Shown piece after piece: positions 1 through 6,991 of a DNA stretch of 12,952 bases. The notes below the pieces were generated by a model. That model searched no databases. It saw nothing but the letters and a program-made list of their open reading frames with translations, and was not told the origin of the DNA. The position numbers and the translations under genes were made by a program. Source of the stretch: Candidatus Shapirobacteria bacterium UBA1435 (GTDB lineage Bacteria; Patescibacteriota; Microgenomatia; UBA12405); assembly GCA_002329385.1 (NCBI GenBank), contig DCTR01000018.1, positions 2,746 through 15,697 on the forward strand, read 5' to 3'. Position 1 is the stretch's first letter, and each line of letters starts with the position of its first letter.

Positions 1-2
1 GA

Positions 3-212
3 CCGCGGTTGTTAGACATAAAACCAGGCCGGCGAAAGTTTTGGCTGCCGGTGATTTTGGGAGAGGAAAAGGGCTGGGGGCGGGGAGGGAGAAAAGTCGG
101 CTGGCCAGGGTTTGGTTGGGATTTAACCGGTTTGGGGGATTTGGGTGGTGCTGATGACATAAGCGGTTGGAAAGTGTATTGTGAATATTTTAGCAGAGTG
201 GAAAGTGATTGA
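3..212 (+). CDS. Possible C-terminal end of an unidentified gene (5' end outside window)
   Basis: This frame is open from the window edge to a TGA at 210-212 and would give about 69 residues ending in VESD. The tail is rich in Gly and Trp, and I do not recognise a family. A second frame (bases 2-154, ending in FGGFGWC) is also open from the edge and has similar G-ending codon use, so the sequence alone does not settle which is real. The 212 end is slightly favoured because it leaves only 35 nt before purF, in keeping with the tight packing elsewhere. If the gene is cotranscribed with purF it could belong to purine synthesis, but no motif shows that. The stop overlaps a candidate -35 box for purF. 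Confidence 0.3.
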   Translation, partial: PRLLDIKPGRRKFWLPVILGEEKGWGRGGRKVGWPGFGWDLTGLGDLGGADDISGWKVYCEYFSRVESD

Positions 213-238
213 AGCAGGGACGGGTGGGGGTTTAGAAT
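209..238 (+). promoter_or_regulatory. Candidate sigma-70 promoter of purF
   Basis: TTGAAG at 209-214 and TAGAAT at 233-238 are 18 bp apart, and the -10 box ends only 9 nt before the purF ATG. Transcription would start almost at the start codon. No Shine-Dalgarno sequence stands before the ATG, which fits a very short leader. This is a match by eye to the consensus and could be chance. Confidence 0.35.
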
Positions 239-247
239 TACTGGACG

Positions 248-1654
248 ATGGAGGATAGACTTGAGGAAAAATGTGGTATTTTTGGAGTCTATGGCCAGGA
301 ACTGGAGGCGGCCAGGCTGGTGCATACCGGGCTTTGGGCTTTACAACACCGCGGCCAGGAGTCATCGGGGATAGTGAGTGCCGACGGGGAAGGATTGTAT
401 GTCCACAAGGGAATGGGGTTGGTGGCGCATGTTTACAATGAGGAAACATTGTTGGGGTTGAGGGGGTTTGCGGCAATCGGCCATAACCGCTATTCGACTT
501 TTGGCGGGGGAGGGTACGAGCATATTCAGCCGGTAGTCAGGGAAGACAGGTTGTTGGCCATGGCTCATAACGGTAATTTGCCGACAATAGATAGGCTGGA
601 GTCGTTTTTGCAGAAAAGAGGGATAAGTACGAGATTTTGCAACGATTCGGAATTGATGAGAAAGGCAGTTAATTTTTATCTGGTTAAGGGTTGGAGCCTG
701 GAGGGGGCGATCGGCAAGGCGTTTCCGCTGTTTACCGGAGTGTTTTCCTGTTTGTTCTTGACGGCGGATAAAATGGTGGCAGTGAGGGACAAAAGAGGGG
801 TAAGACCGTTGTCGGTGGGTAGATTGGACGGAGGATGGGTAGTTTCGTCGGAAACGTGCGCAATTGACGCGGTGGGGGCGAAGGTGGAGGGGGATGTCGG
901 CCCGGGAGAAATGGTGATATTTGATAAAAATGGAGAAAGGAGGGTTTGGGTGGTTAGGGGCAGGGAGACGGTGGACGTGTTTGAGTTCGTTTACTTTGCC
1001 CGTCCGGACAGTGTGATTATGGGTAAGAGTGTTAACGAGGTGAGAAAAAATTTGGGCAGAAAACTGGCAGATGAGATTAAGGTCGATGCCGACATCGTGG
1101 TGCCAATACCCGATTCATCAATACCGGCGGCATTGGGTTTTTCGCAAAGGTCGGGAATACCTTTTGAGATTGGGTTGATTAAAAATCGGTATATACATCG
1201 GACGTTTATCAGGCCGGCGCAGAATTTACGGGAGAGTGATGTAAAAAGGAAACTAAACCCGCTGGTAAGTGTGATTAAGGGGAAAAAGGTGGCGCTGGTT
1301 GACGATTCGATTGTCAGGGGGACAACATCAAAACAAATTGTGCAAATGGTGAGGGAGGCGGGGGCGCTGGCGGTTCATTTGTTGATACCGGCGCCACCGG
1401 TGAAGTATCCGGATTTTTACGGGATCGATACCCCAAGGCAGGACCAATTGATCGCGGCGACGAAGACGCTGGCGGAAATCAGGAAATATGTGGGGGCCGA
1501 TAGCTTGCACTACTTGTCGTTGGCGGGGTTGATAAGAGCCGTCGGGTTGCCAAAGAGAAACTTGTGTACTTCTTGTTTTACCGGAAAATATCCGGTTAAT
1601 ATTGGAAAAAGAAAAGCGGAGGTTTGCGGGGCTAGCCAGAGAAGGGCCGTTTAG
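248..1654 (+). CDS. purF: Amidophosphoribosyltransferase (PurF)
   Basis: This cytoplasmic enzyme makes 5-phosphoribosylamine from PRPP and glutamine, the first committed step of purine synthesis. The 468-aa product has the usual length. The N-terminal Ntn glutaminase domain starts with a short propeptide; Cys9 in EEKCGIFGVY is the expected nucleophile after cleavage. GHNRYST (78-84) and HNGNL (107-111) belong to the same domain. The phosphoribosyltransferase domain carries VYFARPDS (248-255) and the PRPP loop VALVDDSIVRGTTS (348-361). The CxxC of Bacillus-type Fe-S enzymes is kept (Cys440, Cys443 in LCTSCFTGKYP). The other two cluster ligands appear to be replaced, one by Asp389 in KYPDFYGID and the other by a non-Cys residue near 243-244. 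A 4Fe-4S cluster therefore seems unlikely. The gene stops 16 nt before the next ATG and could be cotranscribed with it. Confidence 0.97.
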   Translation: MEDRLEEKCGIFGVYGQELEAARLVHTGLWALQHRGQESSGIVSADGEGLYVHKGMGLVAHVYNEETLLGLRGFAAIGHNRYSTFGGGGYEHIQPVVREDRLLAMAHNGNLPTIDRLESFLQKRGISTRFCNDSELMRKAVNFYLVKGWSLEGAIGKAFPLFTGVFSCLFLTADKMVAVRDKRGVRPLSVGRLDGGWVVSSETCAIDAVGAKVEGDVGPGEMVIFDKNGERRVWVVRGRETVDVFEFVYFARPDSVIMGKSVNEVRKNLGRKLADEIKVDADIVVPIPDSSIPAALGFSQRSGIPFEIGLIKNRYIHRTFIRPAQNLRESDVKRKLNPLVSVIKGKKVALVDDSIVRGTTSKQIVQMVREAGALAVHLLIPAPPVKYPDFYGIDTPRQDQLIAATKTLAEIRKYVGADSLHYLSLAGLIRAVGLPKRNLCTSCFTGKYPVNIGKRKAEVCGASQRRAV

Positions 1655-1670
1655 TGTTAGGATAGATAAT

Positions 1671-2219
1671 ATGGGTAATAAGCAGTATTTGGATGAAACG
1701 GAAAGGTGTTATTTTGTGAGTTTTGGGGAGGCAAAATGGATTGCCCATGGGGTAATGGAAAAACCGCCTGTTGATGTATATGCTTTTAATTGTTCTAAAG
1801 TTGGTGAATTTGTCTATTTAAGCAAGGGGATGGAAGATGGCGGATATCGGGAGCTGGCAATTATCTGTCGGGATGAAGCCAAGTGGCCGGTTGATATGAT
1901 TCAGGCAGTAGCTGCTTATCAAATTGGGTTGGGTGAGAACCTTGGCGAACTAGAAACAATCAGTTTTGAGGAGGCGACCAAGGAAGCGGGCAGTTTTAGA
2001 TCAGTGATCATCTTGGGGATGAGGTTGTTGGACTTTGACGAAGAGAAATTGGCGAGGGATTTGGGACTAAAAAATTCGCCGTTATTGGTTTTTCCGATAA
2101 CGGAAAAAGAACTAGACTATGCACTAAGTAATGGCCAGGCGGAGTTGGTTAAGGCGATGGCAGGTAGTCTCGAACCCTATGCTTCTATAAATAGAGTTAG
2201 TATTATTGATCAGAGATGA
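1671..2219 (+). CDS. SUFU (suppressor of fused) family protein
   Basis: The 182-aa product matches what I know of the bacterial SUFU domain. It has a hydrophobic strand with VDVYAF (34-39) and VYLSKGM (48-54), the pattern YRELAIIC (59-66) followed by WPVDMIQAVAAY (72-83), a middle SVIILGM strand (111-117), and the late block FPITEKELDYALSNGQAEL (141-159). Bacterial SUFU proteins are known as immunity proteins in polymorphic toxin systems. No signal peptide or membrane segment is seen, so it should be cytoplasmic. I chose the ATG at 1671, which follows a weak TAGGA and lies 16 nt after the purF stop. An in-frame ATG at 1602 would overlap purF by 53 nt and adds a basic stretch unlike the family. 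Its stop overlaps the next start (ATGA), so the two proteins are probably translationally coupled. Its exact role here is unknown. Confidence 0.75.
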   Translation: MGNKQYLDETERCYFVSFGEAKWIAHGVMEKPPVDVYAFNCSKVGEFVYLSKGMEDGGYRELAIICRDEAKWPVDMIQAVAAYQIGLGENLGELETISFEEATKEAGSFRSVIILGMRLLDFDEEKLARDLGLKNSPLLVFPITEKELDYALSNGQAELVKAMAGSLEPYASINRVSIIDQR

Positions 2220-3013
2220 GCGAAGACAGAGCTGAGTGGAATTATACCCTAGAGAACAACATAATCGGGTTGAAAAACGATCCCCGTTATGAAGAACCAA
2301 GCCCGGGGAGGGAGAATGGCAGGTTTGCCGGCAGGCCGGTGATTGGCAGAGATACGCCCATTGACGGAGGGGTATATTTGGTTGGTGGGATTGGCGAGGC
2401 ATGTGTGGTCGACAGTATAAAACAGCCAAAATTAAACGAGGTGTATGGCCAGCTACTTAGGACGATTGAGGATAGGAAACAACGGGGGGAGAATTATAAA
2501 AGTTGTATTTTGGATGATGTTTTTGCATTGGTTAGAGAAAGGATGCCCTATGATTTGGCACGGACCGAGGAAGTTAGCCGGCATTTGAAAGGGACATATG
2601 GGACGGAAAACGTCAAGTATCCTTTGGGTGGCTATGTGGATGCTGGCGGTGTCTGCAGACACCAGGCGCTATTGGCGGGATTTCTTTTGGAGAAACTTAA
2701 GTACCAGGGTTATGTTAGGGGGCATGTTTCGGTTGACAGAAACCATATACGGGGAGTTGGGGGCCACGCTTGGGTAAGATATACAACTTCAGACGGACGG
2801 GTGTTTATTATCGATCCGGCTCAAAATTTTTGCGGATCGATTGAGGAAGCCAAGGCCAACCAAGAAAGATGGTCGTATGAAAGGCCGGAAGCCAGCAAGC
2901 TGGTGTATGAAAGACCGTCGGAGAAGGCACCGAAGTGGAACTTGAAAGATTTCCTAAAGGATTTGTTTGGTGGTCGATCGGGACAAAGGGGGCCGTCGAT
3001 GGCGACGACTTAG
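2216..3013 (+). CDS. Transglutaminase-like (papain-fold) protein
   Basis: The 265-aa protein has a transglutaminase-type triad in the expected order: Cys147 in GGVCRHQALL, His184 in GGHAWVRY and Asp200 in FIIDPAQNF. An N-terminal helical part (about 70-125) with YDLARTEEVSR precedes the core, as in bacterial transglutaminase-like peptidases. The C-terminus has two YERP copies (221-224, 231-234) and a basic, low-complexity tail. There is no signal peptide or membrane helix, so it is probably cytoplasmic or exported by another route. The ATG overlaps the SUFU stop by 4 nt, which argues for coupled expression of the pair. Members of this fold can be peptidases, cross-linking enzymes, deamidases or toxins; the substrate cannot be read from the sequence. 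The stop abuts the convergent EpmA stop with no intergenic base. Confidence 0.75.
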   Translation: MSEDRAEWNYTLENNIIGLKNDPRYEEPSPGRENGRFAGRPVIGRDTPIDGGVYLVGGIGEACVVDSIKQPKLNEVYGQLLRTIEDRKQRGENYKSCILDDVFALVRERMPYDLARTEEVSRHLKGTYGTENVKYPLGGYVDAGGVCRHQALLAGFLLEKLKYQGYVRGHVSVDRNHIRGVGGHAWVRYTTSDGRVFIIDPAQNFCGSIEEAKANQERWSYERPEASKLVYERPSEKAPKWNLKDFLKDLFGGRSGQRGPSMATT

Positions 3014-4039
3014 TTACTTATCGACAGATATCAGTTTTGAGGTAGGAAAGTAGAGGACTTCTTCGATGCGGGAGGCGTTGGCCATAAGCATGGCCAGGCG
3101 ATCAACGCCCAAGCCGATGCCGGTGCAGTCGGGGAAATGGCGGGTGAGATCGACAAGTTCTTGGTCGGGGGGGTGAAGAGGAAGATGGTGTGATTTTCTG
3201 AAGGTTTCTTCATTTTGGAAGTTCTGGTGGAGGGTTTGGGCGTCGGTTAGTTCGGTGTAGCCATTGCCGATTTCCATGCCGCCGATATAGAGCTCAAAAC
3301 GCTGGGAGAAGCCCGGACTTTTGGGACAGGGTTGGCAGAGGGGGGAGAGTTGGGTGGGGTAGTCAAAAATAAAGGCAGGAGTGTTTTTGGGGAGGTGAGG
3401 TTCGATTTCGTTGACAAATATTTGGGTGTAGAGGGGTTCCCAGGTTTTAATACCTTTGATGTTGTAGCCTTTGGCGGCGGCGGCAGGCAAAAGGCGGTCA
3501 ACGGTCAAATGTTGAGAAAGGTCGAGGTGGGCGTATTCCTTAAAGAGGTCGTTTAGGGAGAGTCTTGGCCAGGGAGGGGTGAGGTCGATGGGGGTGTTTT
3601 GGTAGTTGAGTATTTTTTTTATTCTTTTATTATCTTTTTGTTCAATCCCTTTGAAAATATCTATAATAAGATTTTCGGTGGTGGTGGCAAGGTGATAATA
3701 ATCTTTGCCCATCTCATACCATTCGAGCATAGAAAACTCCAAATTGTGAGTTGGGCCAATGTCTTCCAGGTCGCGAAAGACTTTGGAAATTGTAAAACAA
3801 TTACCTATACCTTGGGCAATAAGTTTTTTCAGTGAACTTTCGGGTGAAGTAGCTAAGTAAAAGGGGAGGTGGCGGTGTGTCCAAATGGTTTTGAGAGAGA
3901 ATAGGTTGGGTTCAAGAGGGAGTGAGGTGAGAATTGTGGGGGTATCTATTTCATGGAATCCTCTTTGAATAAAAAATTCTCTGATCAAATAAGTTGTTCT
4001 TTCTTTAATAAACTGTTTTTGGAATTTATTTCTGGCCAT
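3014..4039 (-). CDS. epmA: EpmA-like EF-P lysine ligase (truncated class II LysRS paralogue)
   Basis: The 341-aa protein is a class II lysyl-tRNA synthetase catalytic domain without the N-terminal OB-fold, which matches EpmA (GenX/PoxA, 325 aa in E. coli) rather than LysS. Motif 1 lies at about 10-36. The ATP/lysine region has YLATSPESSLKKL (61-73); motif 2 is VFRDLEDIGPTHNLEFSMLE (87-106); motif 3 includes TGIGLGVDRLAML (306-318). EpmA uses ATP to attach beta-lysine to a lysine of elongation factor P, helping ribosomes at polyproline. The EpmA-like block IGNGYTELTDAQ (257-268) and the HPPDQELVDL stretch support this family. Gly309 sits where E. coli EpmA has Ala298, the residue linked to preference for (R)-beta-lysine; LysRS has Gly there. 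The real donor may therefore be alpha-lysine or something else. The start overlaps the radical SAM gene by 14 bp, which implies one operon. Confidence 0.85.
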   Translation of the reverse strand: MARNKFQKQFIKERTTYLIREFFIQRGFHEIDTPTILTSLPLEPNLFSLKTIWTHRHLPFYLATSPESSLKKLIAQGIGNCFTISKVFRDLEDIGPTHNLEFSMLEWYEMGKDYYHLATTTENLIIDIFKGIEQKDNKRIKKILNYQNTPIDLTPPWPRLSLNDLFKEYAHLDLSQHLTVDRLLPAAAAKGYNIKGIKTWEPLYTQIFVNEIEPHLPKNTPAFIFDYPTQLSPLCQPCPKSPGFSQRFELYIGGMEIGNGYTELTDAQTLHQNFQNEETFRKSHHLPLHPPDQELVDLTRHFPDCTGIGLGVDRLAMLMANASRIEEVLYFPTSKLISVDK

Positions 4040-4973
4040 GGCGGTTAAATGATTTTACTACTTGTTGGCAGGAAGATAACGAAAGTTCGGTTTTGTATCC
4101 GCAAAGAAAATGCGGGTCGGTGCAACCGTGACAGACGGTAGAGCGACAAGTAGAACAAACCGATAAGGAGTCGAGAAAAGAAGCGACGATTTTTTTGATC
4201 GGTTGACGGAGGCTGGCAAGCGGGGTAGGTGATTCGCAACAACCGTAGACTAAACCATTTGATTGGAGAGAGAGTTGAAAGCAGCCAAAGTGACGGGGGG
4301 GATGTGACGGATAACGGCGTTTGAGGTTAACGATCTGTGGCGGGGTCAGGCGGTAATGAGGTTGTTTGGTTTGGGCGAGAGGGTGGTCTTTAGTAAAAGG
4401 GAGTGATTTGAGGGTAATGTAAGAAACGGGTATCTGTTGGCCAGTTAGTCGTTTTATTAGGCGGGAAAATCGGGGCAGGTAAGGATAGGAGTCGGGGGTG
4501 ACCAAAAACATGATGTGGAGGGGAAAACCAAGGGTGGTGGCATGGAGAATAAAATTTAGGGTTTTTTGGAAACTACCGAGGCCGCGGTTGGCGTCGTGGA
4601 TTGGGGGTGGGCCGTCAAGTGAGACAAGTAGCTGACAGGCCGAAGGCTGGCGGATGCGGGAAAGGAGGTCGATGGTGCCATTGGTGATGAGGGAAACAAA
4701 CAATCCCTGGCTGTTTAGCCGGTTGATAAGGCGGGGAAAAGTGTTTCTGGCAAAAACCTCACCCCCGCAAAAAAGAACCGATTTAAGCTTTAAACCGAGG
4801 GAGGCAAGGCCAAGACGGTAGCGTCGGATGAAAGAGGTGATTTGGCGGTTGGAAAGCGATGAGGGTGATTTTTGGGTGTAGCAGAGGCGACAATTGAGAT
4901 TGCAGGTTTCAAGGGGGCTGATGTAGATATTTTCCAGCGCGCCTTTAATAGCCGGAAGAGATAGGGAAGCCAT
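4026..4973 (-). CDS. SPASM-like radical SAM enzyme
   Basis: The 315-aa protein carries the radical SAM cluster motif CX3CX2C (Cys24, Cys28, Cys31 in ETCNLNCRLCY), followed by CGGE (69-72, SAM binding), an ITNGT strand (96-100) and LVSLDGPPPIHDANRG (116-131). These are typical of the AdoMet radical TIM barrel. The C-terminal third is Cys-rich (231, 245, 246, 273, 276, 281, 284, 291, 302), and CSTCRSTVCHGC resembles a SPASM domain binding extra Fe-S clusters. SPASM enzymes usually modify peptides or proteins. It follows rpmG by 9 nt and overlaps the EpmA-like gene by 14 bp. It is not a lysine 2,3-aminomutase, so it is not a normal EpmB. The substrate is unknown; a link to EF-P or ribosomal proteins is only suggested by position. 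Confidence 0.85.
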   Translation of the reverse strand: MASLSLPAIKGALENIYISPLETCNLNCRLCYTQKSPSSLSNRQITSFIRRYRLGLASLGLKLKSVLFCGGEVFARNTFPRLINRLNSQGLFVSLITNGTIDLLSRIRQPSACQLLVSLDGPPPIHDANRGLGSFQKTLNFILHATTLGFPLHIMFLVTPDSYPYLPRFSRLIKRLTGQQIPVSYITLKSLPFTKDHPLAQTKQPHYRLTPPQIVNLKRRYPSHPPRHFGCFQLSLQSNGLVYGCCESPTPLASLRQPIKKIVASFLDSLSVCSTCRSTVCHGCTDPHFLCGYKTELSLSSCQQVVKSFNRHGQK

Positions 4974-4982
4974 GGAGGTGAA

Positions 4983-5162
4983 CTATTTGAGCTTGGTTGA
5001 CTCCTTGTGCTCGGTACGTTTTCGACACCAGCGGCAATACTTGATTAGTTTGAGTTTGTCGGGGGTGTTGGTTTTGTTTTTCTCGGTGAGGTAGTTTTGG
5101 GCACCGCAGACAGAACAGAGGAGGGCCAAATTTTGACGTGGAGTCTTTTTTGTTTTTGCCAT
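4983..5162 (-). CDS. rpmG: 50S ribosomal protein L33
   Basis: This 59-aa reading frame starts MAKTKKTPRQ and has the zinc-ribbon pairs Cys16-x2-Cys19 (CSVC) and Cys43-x2-Cys46 (CRWC). The middle has NYLTEKNKTNTPDKLKLIKY, and the C-terminus is basic. This is the L33 pattern of the four-Cys, zinc-binding type, a small protein of the large ribosomal subunit near the E site. The length is slightly above the common 49-55 aa. It is the first gene of the leftward run with the radical SAM and EpmA-like genes, which gives that operon a translation context. A candidate promoter ends 7 nt before the ATG, and no Shine-Dalgarno sequence is visible. Confidence 0.93.
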   Translation of the reverse strand: MAKTKKTPRQNLALLCSVCGAQNYLTEKNKTNTPDKLKLIKYCRWCRKRTEHKESTKLK

Positions 5163-5169
5163 AGCTGGT

Positions 5170-5198
5170 ATTTTATGTCATTTAGGCTGAAACCGCAA
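5170..5198 (-). promoter_or_regulatory. Candidate sigma-70 promoter of the rpmG operon
   Basis: Read on the minus strand, TTGCGG (5198-5193) and TAAAAT (5175-5170) are exactly 17 bp apart. The -10 box ends 7 nt before the rpmG ATG, so the transcript would be leaderless or nearly so. It lies in the 102-bp gap between divergent rpmG and the response regulator. Confidence 0.45.
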
Positions 5199-5245
5199 TC
5201 ATAAACCAGGGGGGAGAAGTGGGTGCAAAAGCGGGAGGTTGTGTA

Positions 5246-5251
5246 TATAAT
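5246..5251 (+). promoter_or_regulatory. Candidate -10 box of the response regulator gene
   Basis: A perfect TATAAT stands 13 nt before the ATG at 5265. No good -35 box is found at the usual distance, so an activator or only weak transcription may be involved. The predicted leader would be only about 6-8 nt. Confidence 0.4.
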
Positions 5252-5264
5252 AAGACTAGTCAAG

Positions 5265-5651
5265 ATGATCAACAAAAAGAAAATCCTAATTGTGGAAGAT
5301 GAAGAGTATTTGAGGGATATATACGTTAAAGTTTTGGAAGGGGTTGGAAAATATGAGGTATTTTCAGTGGCGGACGGGGAGGAAGCGATGGAGAAGTTGA
5401 GAGAGGGAGGGTATGATTTGATCCTTCTGGATGTGATGTTACCCAAAATTGACGGTTTTCAAGTCTTAAATAAGATGCAGACAGAAGGTTTGGATAAAAA
5501 GAACGGCCAGGTAATCGTTTTGACCAATTTGGACAAGGAGGCGGAGATTGCCCAGGGGGCATCGCTGGGGGTGAGGGGTTATGTTATCAAAAGTGACTAT
5601 ACCCCAGAAAAGCTGGTAGAAGAAGTGGAACGGATAATGTCTTTAAATTAA
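5265..5651 (+). CDS. Single-domain response regulator (receiver only)
   Basis: The 128-aa protein is a stand-alone CheY-like receiver. The acidic pair is Glu11-Asp12 (VEDEE), the phosphoryl acceptor is Asp56 in LILLDVMLPKIDGF, the switch Thr is Thr87 in IVLTNLD, and the conserved Lys is Lys109 in YVIKSDY. There is no DNA-binding output domain, so it probably acts by protein contact or as a relay. I chose the ATG at 5265, after a TATAAT; an in-frame GTG at 5223 would add 14 residues that overlap this promoter-like box. It faces the histidine kinase gene and the two stops overlap by 4 nt (TTAA, 5648-5651). The kinase is the obvious partner by position. Confidence 0.95.
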   Translation: MINKKKILIVEDEEYLRDIYVKVLEGVGKYEVFSVADGEEAMEKLREGGYDLILLDVMLPKIDGFQVLNKMQTEGLDKKNGQVIVLTNLDKEAEIAQGASLGVRGYVIKSDYTPEKLVEEVERIMSLN

Positions 5652-6964
5652 GATTGGGGGTGAGGGGCGAGACCAAACAATTTCTGATTGGGAAGAATGT
5701 TGGTTTTTAGGGTAAAACTGATGGTGGTGCCTTTGTTTTTACCGGTTGATTTGGCCCAAATAATGCCATGATGAAGTTCGACTATCGATTTGCAGATATA
5801 GAGGCCGAGGCCGCTGCCGGAGGCGGTTTTGGAGACAACGTAGGAGTCGCGAACCAAACCAAATTTCTGAAACAGGGTGTCAAGATGGTTCTTGTCGATG
5901 CCGATGCCGGTGTCACTGACGGTGATGACGATATCCTGGCGGTTTTTTAGCGGAGAAACGGTAATAGAAACCCTGCCGTTTTTGGGAGTAAATTTTAGGG
6001 AATTACCGATAAGGTTAATGATGACTTCGCGGATTTTTTCTGGATCGGCGAGGGTTTCGGGGAGGGACGGCGGGATGGAGAGAGTAAGTTTTACTTTGTT
6101 TTCCAAAAATTTTGGCATTGCCTCTTCGACAATTTCTTCCAAAAACGGTTTGAGTTTTAACGGTTGGACTTTGGGGGTGTATCGGTCGGCTTCGATCCGG
6201 GAGACATTGAGAAGGTCGTTGACCAGTTTGATTAGCCTGTCGGTGGAGAGGAGGGCGCGGTTAAGGTAGGTAGCCAGATCGGGAGTAAGGCGGGATGACT
6301 TGTCGTTTAGGGACATGGACAGATAGGATTTGATTATGGTCATTGGAGTGCGCAGTTCATGGGAGGCGACAGATAGAAAGTCATCCTTCATCCTATCGAC
6401 TTCGCGGGCGGCGATGATCGATTGGGCGAGGGATTTGCCGTAGGACATAAGTGAGAAGAGAAAGATCAGCCTGACAATCAGATAAACAACCTCAAAAAGA
6501 GTAACGGCAATCTGGCCGGTTTGGGCCAGATAGACCCACTCGACGAGGGTGGAAGCGGCCATGATGAAGACGACAATGGTGGGCATGGTCAGGTTGAGAT
6601 TGAGAAACGACTCCATGATGGTTAAACCACAAATGAGAAACAGCGGGCCGTTGATGCGGTCAACAAGAGTGAGGAAAATCATCAAAAGAATAGTGTTGGC
6701 GACAATCTGACCGGTGAGAACGTCGTGGAAATTCTTTTTTTGGCGCCTAAGGTAGTAGATGATGATTTCGGTGACCAGGTTGGTGAGAAAGGTAACGGTG
6801 ATGCAGACGGTAACTAATGCCTGGTTTTTGAAAGTAAAAGAGGGATAGAGGCTAGGGAGGACGGTGATGATGACAAAGAAACAGCCGATGATGAAAAGTT
6901 TGGTCAGGCTGGAGAGACTGTGAAGCTTGGCGGCAATAGCTCTATGGCTATGATCCGATCTCAT
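5648..6964 (-). CDS. Membrane histidine kinase with multi-pass sensor region
   Basis: The 438-aa protein has about six hydrophobic segments in the first 175 residues (roughly 22-40, 48-71, 86-103, 106-122, 127-146, 154-173) with little room for an extracellular domain. It may thus sense a signal in or at the membrane. A short linker leads to the HisKA domain with the phospho-His202 in SHELRTP. The HATPase_c domain has an N box (NLIGNSLKFT, 317-326), a G1 box DTGIGI (351-356), an F-box region LFQKFG and a G2 box GSGLGL (383-388), so all catalytic motifs are present. No HAMP or PAS domain is evident. The gene lies 27 nt after the methyltransferase gene on the same strand and is convergent with the receiver gene. 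Confidence 0.95.
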   Translation of the reverse strand: MRSDHSHRAIAAKLHSLSSLTKLFIIGCFFVIITVLPSLYPSFTFKNQALVTVCITVTFLTNLVTEIIIYYLRRQKKNFHDVLTGQIVANTILLMIFLTLVDRINGPLFLICGLTIMESFLNLNLTMPTIVVFIMAASTLVEWVYLAQTGQIAVTLFEVVYLIVRLIFLFSLMSYGKSLAQSIIAAREVDRMKDDFLSVASHELRTPMTIIKSYLSMSLNDKSSRLTPDLATYLNRALLSTDRLIKLVNDLLNVSRIEADRYTPKVQPLKLKPFLEEIVEEAMPKFLENKVKLTLSIPPSLPETLADPEKIREVIINLIGNSLKFTPKNGRVSITVSPLKNRQDIVITVSDTGIGIDKNHLDTLFQKFGLVRDSYVVSKTASGSGLGLYICKSIVELHHGIIWAKSTGKNKGTTISFTLKTNILPNQKLFGLAPHPQS

Positions 6965-6991
6965 TTATTAGTTAAGATTAGCACACTACGG

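Noticed and set aside
1602..1670. Upstream ATG at 1602 as start of the SUFU-family gene
   Set aside because: It would overlap purF by 53 nt and add a basic stretch that fits neither the SUFU family nor a signal peptide; the ATG at 1671 fits the spacing better.
3014..4039. Complete lysyl-tRNA synthetase (lysS)
   Set aside because: The anticodon-binding OB-fold is absent, and the length and the HPPDQ and ITELTDAQ-like blocks match EpmA.
4026..4973. Lysine 2,3-aminomutase (EpmB) partner for EpmA
   Set aside because: It lacks the aminomutase-type sequence after the Fe-S motif and has a SPASM-like Cys-rich C-terminus instead.
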